A DNA stretch of 32,390 nt. It comes from an uncultured Prevotella sp. Lineage in GTDB: Bacteria; Bacteroidota; Bacteroidia; Bacteroidales; Bacteroidaceae. Positions 21,107-29,193 of this stretch are shown in pieces (the stretch's first letter is position 1; every line of letters begins with the position of its first letter). Made by a program: the position numbers and the translations under genes. The stretch is taken from assembly GCA_944320255.1 (NCBI GenBank), contig CALUGU010000027.1:1-32390 (forward strand), given 5' to 3'. The notes beneath the pieces are model-generated. The model did not search any database. It was not told the DNA's origin and saw only the letters and a list, made by a program, of their open reading frames with translations.

Positions 21107-22165
21107 ATGAATGAAAAAAAAGAATTTAAAGAGATAGATATAATAGGGATATTGAAAAAGGTCTTTTCTGAAAAAAGACTTTTGGTAATATTTTTATCTG
21201 TTTTTGCTGTAATAGGTGTTGTTGTCGCATTATGTACTCCAAAGCAATATACCTCAACTGTTGTCTTGGCACCAGAGATAACAGGCATGGGTATGTCGCA
21301 AAGTCTGGGTGATTTGGCCTCAATGGTAGGAGTAAATTTAGGAACTACAGGAAGTTCTACAGATGCAATTTATCCTGATATTTATCCTGATGTTTTCGCA
21401 TCAAATGATTTTATTATCAGGCTTTTTAATGTCAATGTAAGCCTTTTGGATGCACCTGACAATAAGAAAACTTATTATGATCATCTTGTGGAAGATACTC
21501 AAATACCATTTTGGCAATATCCGATGATGTGGGTAAAAAGTCTTTTTGCAAAAGAAGATGATGGTGGAAACGGGAAAAAAATGGACCCTTTCCGATTGAC
21601 AAAAATCCAGGATGGGGTTTGCAACGACATAAAGAAAAATATTGCTTGTCTTATTGATAAAAAAACGAATGTAATAACAATCTCTGTCACCGATTATGAT
21701 CCATTAGTATCCGCCTTGATGGCGGATACCATACAAAGTTTGTTGCAAGATTATATTATAGAATATAGAACGCAGAAAGCTCGTAACGACATGGATTTTG
21801 CTAAAAAAACATACGTAGATGCAAAAGAACAATATGTCAAGGCACAACAATTATATTCTTCATATATGGATGCTAATTCAGATGTTGTGCTGCAATCATT
21901 TAAATCAAAGCAGGAAGAATTAGAGAATGAGATGCAGTTGAGATATAACATTTACAACCAGTCTGTGCAACAGTTGCAAATGGCTAAAATGAAAGTTCAG
22001 GAACGGACACCGGCGTTTACTATCATACAAGAGGCGACAGTGCCTCTCAGGGCATCGAGTACACCACGTTCCATGATAGTGGTTATATATATGTTCTTTG
22101 GCTTCTTTTTAGATATTGTTTGGATATTATGGGGGCGAAATCTCTTTAGTAAAATGCGTGGATAA
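21107..22165 (+). CDS. wzz: Chain-length determinant protein (Wzz family)
   Basis: 352 residues with the two membrane helices of the family: one near 24-46 (LLVIFLSVFAVIGVVVALC) and one near 323-343 (MIVVIYMFFGFFLDIVWILW). Between them is a periplasmic domain with a coiled-coil stretch (about 225-300). It contains the family's STVVLAPE and the post-helix PKQYTS. It regulates the length of polysaccharide made by Wzy. There is no C-terminal tyrosine-kinase domain and no separate kinase gene in the window, so this is a stand-alone Wzz, not a Wzc. Its stop overlaps the start of the polymerase gene by one base (TAATG). Confidence 0.9.
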   Translation: MNEKKEFKEIDIIGILKKVFSEKRLLVIFLSVFAVIGVVVALCTPKQYTSTVVLAPEITGMGMSQSLGDLASMVGVNLGTTGSSTDAIYPDIYPDVFASNDFIIRLFNVNVSLLDAPDNKKTYYDHLVEDTQIPFWQYPMMWVKSLFAKEDDGGNGKKMDPFRLTKIQDGVCNDIKKNIACLIDKKTNVITISVTDYDPLVSALMADTIQSLLQDYIIEYRTQKARNDMDFAKKTYVDAKEQYVKAQQLYSSYMDANSDVVLQSFKSKQEELENEMQLRYNIYNQSVQQLQMAKMKVQERTPAFTIIQEATVPLRASSTPRSMIVVIYMFFGFFLDIVWILWGRNLFSKMRG

Positions 22166-23319
22166 TGATATACTCTTTGCCATATATAATTTTTATTTGT
22201 ATATTTTGTTTTTTGTCTTTTTTATTTCATAGCGTAAAAACAGATGAAGCAAAAAAATATATAGTGCTTGTTTGTGTGGGCATTATTATTTTCTTTTTTG
22301 GTTTTAGAGGTTTTTGTTTTTATGACTGGAATTCTTATTATCCAGCTTTTTTGCATTATTCATTTTATGATCTGCATTCTTTGCCAATAAGTGATTGGCC
22401 TTTTGAACCAGGATTTAGTATTTTAATGTGTTTGTGCAAATCATTGTTTGATAATTACAATTTCTTTGTTTTAATTTGCACAACGCTGAATACAGTATTA
22501 TTAATGCGTTTCTTATTGAAAAATGTTGATAACATTCCATTTGCTTTGATGATTGTTTTCAGCATGAATGGATTGGGATTTTTTACAGACTTGATGAGAA
22601 ACTCTATATCAATGTTGATTTTTTTAAATGCAATAGAATTTATTGAGAAAAGAAGAGCGTTGCCATATTTTGCGTTATGTCTGTTAGCTCTTACTTTTCA
22701 CACTTCTACAATCTTTTATTTTCCGTTATACTTTTTTTTGCATAAAAGTATCAATAAATGGATATTATTGGGGGTTTTTATAACAGGGAATGTGGTATAT
22801 TTGTTGCATATTCCTGTTTTTTTAACAATTGTAAAACTTTTTGTTGGCTTGATAAGTCCTGAGTTGCAATATAAAATTGACGTATATATGGAACTTGATC
22901 CTGGGGCAAGTTTTCAGATCGGAATTGGATATTTGGAAAGGCTCTTAACTGGAATTCTGCTATTTTGTTACATTGTAAAATTGAGAGATATAAGAAGTGA
23001 CGGAAACATATATATTAATGGCCTAATCTTATATTTTGCAATGTTCTTTTTCTTAAGCGAGTTCAAGGTTATAAGCCAAAGACTTTCATATTTATTCAGT
23101 TTCGGATATTGGATAATTTGGTATGATTTAGTGAAATGTTTTGTGATAGAAAACAATCGAAAATTGTTCATTTCTTTTGTTTGTTTATATTGTATGTTAA
23201 AAATGTACGGATCGACACATTATGTAATAGCAAAATACGATAATATTCTCTTCGGTTCACAACCTTACCACATAAGGGAAAGCATATATAATAAGAATTA
23301 TTCTGAGATCGAACAGTAA
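22165..23319 (+). CDS. wzy: EpsG-like polysaccharide polymerase (Wzy)
   Basis: 384 residues, almost entirely hydrophobic, with about 10-11 membrane helices. FFGFRGFCFYDWNSYYPAF (about 45-65) and DWPFEPGFSILMCLCKSL match the EpsG pattern of FRG...D...Y and EPG. GFFTDLMRNSISMLIFLNAI follows, the conserved LRQ/MRN region. It would link flipped repeat units at the periplasmic face. The start codon overlaps the wzz stop, implying translational coupling. Very A+T-rich. Confidence 0.88.
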   Translation: MIYSLPYIIFICIFCFLSFLFHSVKTDEAKKYIVLVCVGIIIFFFGFRGFCFYDWNSYYPAFLHYSFYDLHSLPISDWPFEPGFSILMCLCKSLFDNYNFFVLICTTLNTVLLMRFLLKNVDNIPFALMIVFSMNGLGFFTDLMRNSISMLIFLNAIEFIEKRRALPYFALCLLALTFHTSTIFYFPLYFFLHKSINKWILLGVFITGNVVYLLHIPVFLTIVKLFVGLISPELQYKIDVYMELDPGASFQIGIGYLERLLTGILLFCYIVKLRDIRSDGNIYINGLILYFAMFFFLSEFKVISQRLSYLFSFGYWIIWYDLVKCFVIENNRKLFISFVCLYCMLKMYGSTHYVIAKYDNILFGSQPYHIRESIYNKNYSEIEQ

Positions 23320-23330
23320 TTTTCGTAAAC

Positions 23331-24368
23331 ATGAGAAGAACGGCTTTGTTTGTTGACTATGCTTATCAAAAAGGCCATGTGAATTTTAATAAGATTCACA
23401 TAGACGCATTGCGGGCTGACGGATATGATGTGAAAATTGTGTTGCATAGGGATATAATGAAGCGGCTGCCTTATGGAAAAGATGATTATGCTTTGATTTT
23501 ACCAAATTTGTTGAAACTAAGAGACGGCCATGCTGTGATTAACCGAATATCGTTTATATTGAGTTTATTGCTTATCAGGATTATTATCCGTGTTAGGAAA
23601 TTTGACAAGGTGGTTGTTTCTTATTGTGATGAAGTTACGCTTGGCTTGTTACCGCTATGTCGTGGTATGTATATTATTTGTCACAATAATGCAGCTTCCT
23701 TTGATAATAAGGTTAAGCGTTATTTTATGCACCGGCTGTCAAAACATAATCATTTCATTGTTTTCAACGATGAAATGACAAAACCCTTTAAGCGTCAAGG
23801 TATAAATAATGTTTTGGTCGTTTCACATGGATGTGTTCCACCTTTTACAATGAAACCGGACATACAGTTACCTCTAAATATATCTTCATACGATAAAGTT
23901 GTATTTCATCCATCACCAAAACCCGATGTGGATTTTGTAACGGAGTTAATGCAGAATGCCAGGTTGGCTGATTTTTTGCGTGAGAACAATGTTTTGTTGA
24001 TATTACGAAACAGTCCTTGTTGTGTGTGTGAAACAAGTAATATTAAGTTCATAAACGAATATCTTTCTCAAGACCAATACCAAAAGCTGTTTTTGTCCTC
24101 TGATGTCATATTATTGGCATATCCGCCGACATTCGAGTATCGGGTTAGCGGTGTTAGTTTTGAATGTGTGGCTAATGGGAAAAAGATGCTGATAAAGGCT
24201 AACCATGCTTTTGACTATTGCAGAGACTTTTTAATTTACGATCCAATGTTTAACGACGTAGGCGAGCTTTGCATTAAGTTGGATTATTTATTCCACCATC
24301 CTAATGCTATGTGTAAGGCCGTTAAAGACAGGTTGACGCCTGATTATAAGAGTATTTTCAATGATTAA
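23331..24368 (+). CDS. Glycosyltransferase, probable GT-B fold
   Basis: 345 residues. The N-terminal half has alternating strands and helices (TALFVDYAYQKGHVNFNKIH, KVVVSYCDEVTLGLLPLCRG). The C-terminal half has DKVVFHPSPKPDVDF and YRVSGVSFECVANGKKMLIK, where the SFEC/N-G-K segment resembles the nucleotide-sugar binding region of GT-B enzymes. I could not assign a numbered family with confidence. It starts 11 bases after the polymerase stop. Sugar unknown. Confidence 0.75.
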   Translation: MRRTALFVDYAYQKGHVNFNKIHIDALRADGYDVKIVLHRDIMKRLPYGKDDYALILPNLLKLRDGHAVINRISFILSLLLIRIIIRVRKFDKVVVSYCDEVTLGLLPLCRGMYIICHNNAASFDNKVKRYFMHRLSKHNHFIVFNDEMTKPFKRQGINNVLVVSHGCVPPFTMKPDIQLPLNISSYDKVVFHPSPKPDVDFVTELMQNARLADFLRENNVLLILRNSPCCVCETSNIKFINEYLSQDQYQKLFLSSDVILLAYPPTFEYRVSGVSFECVANGKKMLIKANHAFDYCRDFLIYDPMFNDVGELCIKLDYLFHHPNAMCKAVKDRLTPDYKSIFND

Positions 24369-24385
24369 GAAACATTTATTATATT

Positions 24386-25480
24386 ATGCAGAAAAAAGTT
24401 TTATTCATATTGTTCAAACGGTATAGAGGGATACTTGAAGGTGGTGGCGTATGCAATGAGCGTAATTTAAGTATGACGAAAGAACTGTTTGGCGAGCACA
24501 ATGTTGACGTTTTATATTTGCACGATGAAGAACGAAAACGGTCATTGTTCAGTTATTTCATGGCATTACTGTTATTCCCTTTTGGATATTACAACGGTGT
24601 AACGCCGACTTTTATTAAAAAGATTATAACAAAAGCCGATGGTTATGATTATGTTTTTTTGGGAACAAGCCTGTTTGGGCTTATTGCAAAAAAACTTCGT
24701 GTGGTAGGTTATAAAGGGCGGATTATATCCTTCTTTCATAATGTAGAAAGTATATATTACGATGCGGTTTTGCCTAAACATTTACCTTTCCGCGATTTGA
24801 TAATTAATTGCGCCAAGCGCAATGATGGTTATTCGTGCAGATTTGCTGATAAAATAATCGTTTTGAATGAACGAGATGCAAATCTTATACGTGAAAAGCA
24901 TGGGCGGAACGCCGACATAATAATGCCGGTAACGTTGAAAGATGCGTTGGCCAGCCCAATGGAAGATGATACGTTAACACGTAAAAAACCGCTTTGTATG
25001 TTTATCGGTAGCTGTTTCCCGGCTAATAATGAAGGCGTGTTATGGTTTGTGAAGAATGTTTTGCCTTTTGTTGAAATAGATTTTATGATAGTAGGAAAAG
25101 GTATGGCGAAATTAAAATCAGATAATAAATGCTTGGAAAATATTGAAGTTATAAGTGATGTTCCAGACCTTTCAAGTTATTTTAGGAAAGCGGATTTTAT
25201 GGTTTTACCTGTCTTTTCTGGTAGCGGGATGAAAATTAAGACGTGTGAGGCTCTTATGTATGGTAAAAATATAATAGGAACGGACGAGACATTTGAAGGT
25301 TATGACGCTGATTTTGATAGAATCGGAGGAAAGTGTAATTCTGCTTCTGAATATATCAGATGTATAAACCATTATATTGAAAATCCCATTCCAAGGTTTA
25401 ACAGGTATTCACGGGAGATTTACCTTTTGCGTCATTCAGAATCAGCAATTTCAAATACGTTCAAGTCAGCGTTTGAGTAG
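24386..25480 (+). CDS. Glycosyltransferase family 4-like
   Basis: 364 residues, GT-B fold. N-terminal VLFILFKRYRGILEGGGVCN (5-24) includes the GGG acceptor-side loop, then FFHNVESIYYD near the middle of the first domain. The C-terminal donor-binding domain has CMFIGSCFPANNEGVLWFVK, ISDVPDLSSYFRKADFMVLP and FSGSGMKIKTCEALMYGKNI, the usual S/G-x-G-x-K...E..A..K pattern. A cytosolic, membrane-associated enzyme of repeat-unit assembly; donor and acceptor not predictable. It starts 17 bases after the previous gene. Confidence 0.88.
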   Translation: MQKKVLFILFKRYRGILEGGGVCNERNLSMTKELFGEHNVDVLYLHDEERKRSLFSYFMALLLFPFGYYNGVTPTFIKKIITKADGYDYVFLGTSLFGLIAKKLRVVGYKGRIISFFHNVESIYYDAVLPKHLPFRDLIINCAKRNDGYSCRFADKIIVLNERDANLIREKHGRNADIIMPVTLKDALASPMEDDTLTRKKPLCMFIGSCFPANNEGVLWFVKNVLPFVEIDFMIVGKGMAKLKSDNKCLENIEVISDVPDLSSYFRKADFMVLPVFSGSGMKIKTCEALMYGKNIIGTDETFEGYDADFDRIGGKCNSASEYIRCINHYIENPIPRFNRYSREIYLLRHSESAISNTFKSAFE

Positions 25481-25501
25481 AAAATCTTTAAGAAGCTAAT
25501 T

Positions 25502-26653
25502 ATGAAAATCTGCATATTGACACCGCGTTTCCCCATGCCGGAGAATGGAGGAGACGTTTTAAGGATAAATAATATAGCTCGATATCTCAAGGCGCAAGGG
25601 CATGAGTTGTTACTCATGTCGTTTTATGATAAGTCGGCAGATGTTGGCGAGGCGGGTAAGTTGTATGACAAGATTTTTCTTGTACGGCGTAGCCGGTTTG
25701 CGTCGTATGTTTATACGTTGCTGTTCTTGATTTGCGGGCGACCTATGCAATGCGGTTATTATCATTCAGAAGCTTTCAGAAGAAAATTTGATGAAGTGAT
25801 ACAAACGGAACATCCCGACAGGTTTGTTTCTCACTTGTTGCGTATGGCTCCGTATTTGGAAAGAGAAAATCTATACTCTTCTTCCACAGTGGAAATGACC
25901 GATGCGTTGTCGAAAACATATTCTTTGTCGTCAAAGGCGAAAGGCGGACTGTTGAAAAAGGTGGTTTATATGGTTGAACGCCGACTTATTCGCAGATACG
26001 AAGACCATATTGTAAAAGTTTTCCCTAAGGTCGTTGTTGTTTCGCAGGAGGACATAAACTTCATCAATAAGAGAGTAAAGGCGGAAACTCTTGTTTTGCA
26101 TACGAACGGTGTGACTTGTTTGGATGCTTTTCCAACTGTATATAATCAGAAAAAAATATGTTTCATTGGAAATATGCGCACGTTACAAAACCAGGACGCC
26201 GTGCTCCGTTTTGTGAAAAATATTTTCCCGATAATTTTGAAGCGTTGTCCTGATGCAGTGTTTTATATAGTGGGGGCAGAACCTCCTCGCGAGATAGAGG
26301 CTCTTGGCAACGGGAAAAATATCATTGTAACAGGTTTTGTTGATGATTTGACAAGTATGGTGGCAGATACTTGTTTGGCTGTAGCTCCTGTGAAAATTGC
26401 CGCAGGTATACAAAACAAGGTTCTGGTGGCGATGGGTTGTGGTGTCCCCGTGGTTATGACGTCTTTGATCTCAAAGGCTATACCAGAGTTGCGTGATGGT
26501 GAAAATTGCTTTATACGTGATGGCGAAAATGATTTTGCTCAGGCTTGTGTAGAGTTGCTTGAAAATACTCAAATGCGCAATATGATAGCTAAAAATGGCT
26601 TTAATATGGTGCGTGAACATTATTCATGGGATGAAAAATTGAGCGGTTATTGA
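25502..26653 (+). CDS. Glycosyltransferase family 4-like (last gene of locus)
   Basis: 383 residues, GT-B fold. N-terminal ICILTPRFPMPENGGDVLRI is the classic GT4 start with the GG loop, followed by RINNIARYLKAQGHELLLMS. The C-terminal domain has ICFIGNMRTLQNQDAVLRFV, VTGFVDDLTSMVADTCLAVA and AAGIQNKVLVAMGCGVPVVM, with the E replaced in the usual KxxE site (NKVLVAMG). The C-terminus is short after REHYSWDEKL, where relatives usually have a further helix. It starts 21 bases after the previous gene and is followed by a hairpin. Base composition begins to rise again within it. Confidence 0.88.
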   Translation: MKICILTPRFPMPENGGDVLRINNIARYLKAQGHELLLMSFYDKSADVGEAGKLYDKIFLVRRSRFASYVYTLLFLICGRPMQCGYYHSEAFRRKFDEVIQTEHPDRFVSHLLRMAPYLERENLYSSSTVEMTDALSKTYSLSSKAKGGLLKKVVYMVERRLIRRYEDHIVKVFPKVVVVSQEDINFINKRVKAETLVLHTNGVTCLDAFPTVYNQKKICFIGNMRTLQNQDAVLRFVKNIFPIILKRCPDAVFYIVGAEPPREIEALGNGKNIIVTGFVDDLTSMVADTCLAVAPVKIAAGIQNKVLVAMGCGVPVVMTSLISKAIPELRDGENCFIRDGENDFAQACVELLENTQMRNMIAKNGFNMVREHYSWDEKLSGY

Positions 26654-26680
26654 CATTAAGAAATAGTTTGTTTTTTTGTT

Positions 26681-26706
26681 ATCATCCAGTTTTTAGCTGG
26701 ATGCTT
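26681..26706 (+). terminator. Hairpin after polysaccharide locus
   Basis: CATCCAG (26683-26689) and CTGGATG (26697-26703) form a 7-bp stem. The T-run before it is long but the T-run after it is weak, so termination is likely but not certain. Confidence 0.5.
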
Positions 26707-26737
26707 CGTTGGCTGGAAGATTTTTGTTATAAACACT

Positions 26738-26770
26738 GCGCCCGCCTTACACTGTTCGTATGGCGGGCGC
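26738..26770 (-). terminator. GC-rich hairpin downstream of RSH gene
   Basis: GCGCCCGCC (26738-26746) and GGCGGGCGC (26762-26770) form a perfect 9-bp stem. It is 20 bases past the stop of the minus-strand RSH gene. No T-run follows on that strand, so it may be a mRNA 3'-end stabiliser or a Rho-type pause instead. Confidence 0.5.
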
Positions 26771-26790
26771 GGGTGATGAACTTGTAGATG

Positions 26791-28998
26791 TCACAGCCTG
26801 ATTATTTGCTTCACGCCTTTCACGTTGCGGAGCTTTTTGATGAGCTGTTCAAGGCGCGAGGTGTCTTCGACGTTGACCTCTAAGTTGCCGCTGAAGAGGC
26901 CGTCGTGACTGTCGATGTTGATGCTGCGCATCATGATTTTCTCCTCTTTGGATATTATGCTCGTTATGTTGTTTACGATGCCGATGTCGTCGTTGCCGAT
27001 GATTTTCAGCGTTATGGAGTATTGCGAGCTGCCCTTGCCGCTCCACTTTGCCTTCACCACACGGTAGCCGAAGCGTTTGCGCAGCTCCGGGGCGTTGGGG
27101 CAGTCGGTGCGGTGGATCTTTATGCCGCCGCTGACGGTTACGAAGCCGAACACGTCGTCGCCGTAGATGGGGTGGCAGCATTTGGCGAGGGTGTAGTCAA
27201 CGCCTTTCAGGTTGCGGTCTATCACGAGTACGTCATCGCTTGCGGAAGCGATGCTCTCGTTAGGGTTCTCGTAACTGAAGCTCTCGGCGCTGCGTGCGTG
27301 CTGTTGCTGTGCGGCGTTGTTGTCGTGCTGTTGCAGCTCTTGGTATTTATCTATCACGTCGTTTACGTCAAGGCTGCCGTCGGCGATGTGCCGGTAGAAG
27401 TCGTTGGCCTCTTTGAAACCGAGCTTCTTGATGAGGTGTGACACGGTGCTCTCGTCCATCTCAATCTTGCGGTTCTTAAGCCTCCGCTCGAACATTTCCT
27501 TTGCATAGGCCCCGTCTTTCACCATCAGTTCTTTCAGGGCCATACGTATCTTGGCCTTGGCTCGGCTCGTCTTTACGATGTTGAGCCATTCCTGCTTAGG
27601 TTTCTGGGTTGACGATGTGGTGATTTCCACTTGGTCGCCGTTCTTGAGTGCGTAGCGGAAGGTTACGGCCTTGTTGTTGATTTTCGCCCCGATGCAGTGG
27701 TTGCCTATGTTCGAGTGTATGCGGTAAGCGAAGTCGAGCACCGTAGCGCCCTTGGGGAACTTCATCAGGTCGCCTTTGGGTGTGAAGACGAACACTTCGT
27801 CTTCGTAAAGGTCCATCTTGAACTGGTCGATCACTTGCAGGTCGTCTTTGTTTTCCAAGGCCGTGCGTATGCTGTTGAGCCATTCGTCAAGTCCGCTCTC
27901 GCCCTTCACTCCCTTGTAGCGCCAGTGGGCGGCCAGTCCGCGCTCGGCCACTTCGTCCATACGCTCCGTGCGTATCTGCACCTCCACCCATTTGTTTTCA
28001 GGGCCGAGCACGGTGATGTGCAGGCTCTCGTAACCGTTCGACTTAGGCACGCTCAGCCAGTCGCGCATACGCTTGGGGTTGGGCTGGTACATATCCGTTA
28101 TTATGGCAAACACCTGCCAGCACTGCATTTTCTCCTTGTCGGCCGGTGCGTCGAGGATGATGCGTATTGCGAAAAGGTCGTAGACGCCCTCGAAGCCGCA
28201 CTGCTGTTTCTTCATCTTCTGCCAGATGCTGTGTATGCTCTTGGTGCGTCCCTTCATGTGGAACTTGAAGCCGGCGTCGCGCAGCTTCTTGTCTATCGGG
28301 GCTATGAACCTTTCTATATATGCGTCGCGGCTTTTCTTCGTGGCGTTGAGCTTGTCCTTTATCATGTAATAGGCGTCGTGCTCAAGGTATTTCAGACTGA
28401 GGTCTTCAAGCTCGCTTTTCAGCTTGTACAGACCAAGTTTGTGGGCCAACGGTGCGTACAGGTAGCTTGCTTCCTCGCTCACTTCAGTCTTTGCCTCGGC
28501 GTTCTCTGTGTCTCTGATTTGGCGCATCAGGTTCACGCGGTCGGCTATCATTATTAGTATCACGCGCATATCCTCGGCAAATGAGAGCAGCAGGTTGCGG
28601 AAGTTCTCGCTCTCTATCACCGGGTTTTTCTTATACAATTCCTGTATCTTGCAGATGCCGTGGATTATGCGCGCCACGCTGTCGCCGAACTCTTTGCGGA
28701 TGGCCTCAAGTCCGCCGGCGTCGGTCTCGGCCACGGCGTAGAGCAGTATGGCTATCACGCCGTCGCGTTTCAGGCCTATTTCGTCTACGGCTATCTGTGC
28801 CGTCTGCAAGGCCGAGAGTATCGGGTTCAGCCCGAAAGCGTCGCGGCTTACGGTGCCGTTCCTTAATGCTTTCTTTATGTGGGCGAACACTTTTTCCTCG
28901 TCCTTTTCCTTTGCCAGGCGGCTGATGCTTGTCCTCAGCCGGCGTGCTATTGCGAGGGTCTCGCTCCGTTCTTTGTGTGTGAATATGAGTCTGTCCAT
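26791..28998 (-). CDS. relA: RSH-family (p)ppGpp synthetase (RelA/SpoT), hydrolase site degenerate
   Basis: 735 residues, full-length long RSH enzyme that makes the stringent-response alarmones. The N-terminal HD hydrolase domain (about 30-190) is degenerate: LLYAVAETD at 85-93 stands where bifunctional enzymes have LHDVVEDT, so the metal-binding His and Asp are Tyr87 and Ala88. The later ADRVNLMR is kept. The synthetase domain is intact (GRTKSIHSIWQKM 250-262, YDLFAIRIIL, SVPKSNGYESLH 316-327, VEVQIRTERM, ERGLAAHWRYKG) with the loop RMRD at 310-313. A TGS domain follows (about 400-460), then the ZFD/RIS region (KCCHP) and a C-terminal ACT domain (about 660-735). Likely a synthetase-only enzyme. 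Divergent from DUF4301. Confidence 0.95.
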   Translation of the reverse strand: MDRLIFTHKERSETLAIARRLRTSISRLAKEKDEEKVFAHIKKALRNGTVSRDAFGLNPILSALQTAQIAVDEIGLKRDGVIAILLYAVAETDAGGLEAIRKEFGDSVARIIHGICKIQELYKKNPVIESENFRNLLLSFAEDMRVILIMIADRVNLMRQIRDTENAEAKTEVSEEASYLYAPLAHKLGLYKLKSELEDLSLKYLEHDAYYMIKDKLNATKKSRDAYIERFIAPIDKKLRDAGFKFHMKGRTKSIHSIWQKMKKQQCGFEGVYDLFAIRIILDAPADKEKMQCWQVFAIITDMYQPNPKRMRDWLSVPKSNGYESLHITVLGPENKWVEVQIRTERMDEVAERGLAAHWRYKGVKGESGLDEWLNSIRTALENKDDLQVIDQFKMDLYEDEVFVFTPKGDLMKFPKGATVLDFAYRIHSNIGNHCIGAKINNKAVTFRYALKNGDQVEITTSSTQKPKQEWLNIVKTSRAKAKIRMALKELMVKDGAYAKEMFERRLKNRKIEMDESTVSHLIKKLGFKEANDFYRHIADGSLDVNDVIDKYQELQQHDNNAAQQQHARSAESFSYENPNESIASASDDVLVIDRNLKGVDYTLAKCCHPIYGDDVFGFVTVSGGIKIHRTDCPNAPELRKRFGYRVVKAKWSGKGSSQYSITLKIIGNDDIGIVNNITSIISKEEKIMMRSINIDSHDGLFSGNLEVNVEDTSRLEQLIKKLRNVKGVKQIIRL

Positions 28999-29003
28999 TG
29001 ATG

Positions 29004-29011
29004 CAAACTTA
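29004..29011 (-). promoter_or_regulatory. -7 box of RSH gene, possibly leaderless
   Basis: On the minus strand TAAGTTTG (29004-29011) lies five bases before the ATG (28996-28998). No TTTG is present at the usual distance upstream. If used, the transcript would begin at or within a few bases of the start codon. Confidence 0.4.
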
Positions 29012-29127
29012 CTTATTTTTTCCGAGAAACATCGTTTTTGGCTGTTATAAAATGAAAATTGTAAGTTTTATTGCATAAAGTAATAACTTTTTAATGCCGT
29101 GAGGTGTGTTTTTTGGATGAAAAGCGT

Positions 29128-29135
29128 TATTTTTG
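29128..29135 (+). promoter_or_regulatory. -7 box for DUF4301 gene
   Basis: TATTTTTG at 29128-29135, 58 bases before the ATG at 29194. A TTTG at 29112-29115 is too close to serve as a normal -33 box. Confidence 0.5.
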
Positions 29136-29193
29136 TGACTGATTTAAGGCATATCACGCTACTAATACTTTAACCTAAATAAAAACAAGACTT

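Noticed and set aside
21107-22165. Wzc-type tyrosine autokinase
   Set aside because: The protein ends right after the second membrane helix with no Walker motifs or Tyr-rich tail.
26738-26770. Attachment site or IS end suggested by the GC-rich palindrome
   Set aside because: No direct repeats, transposase or integrase nearby; position fits the 3' end of the RSH gene.
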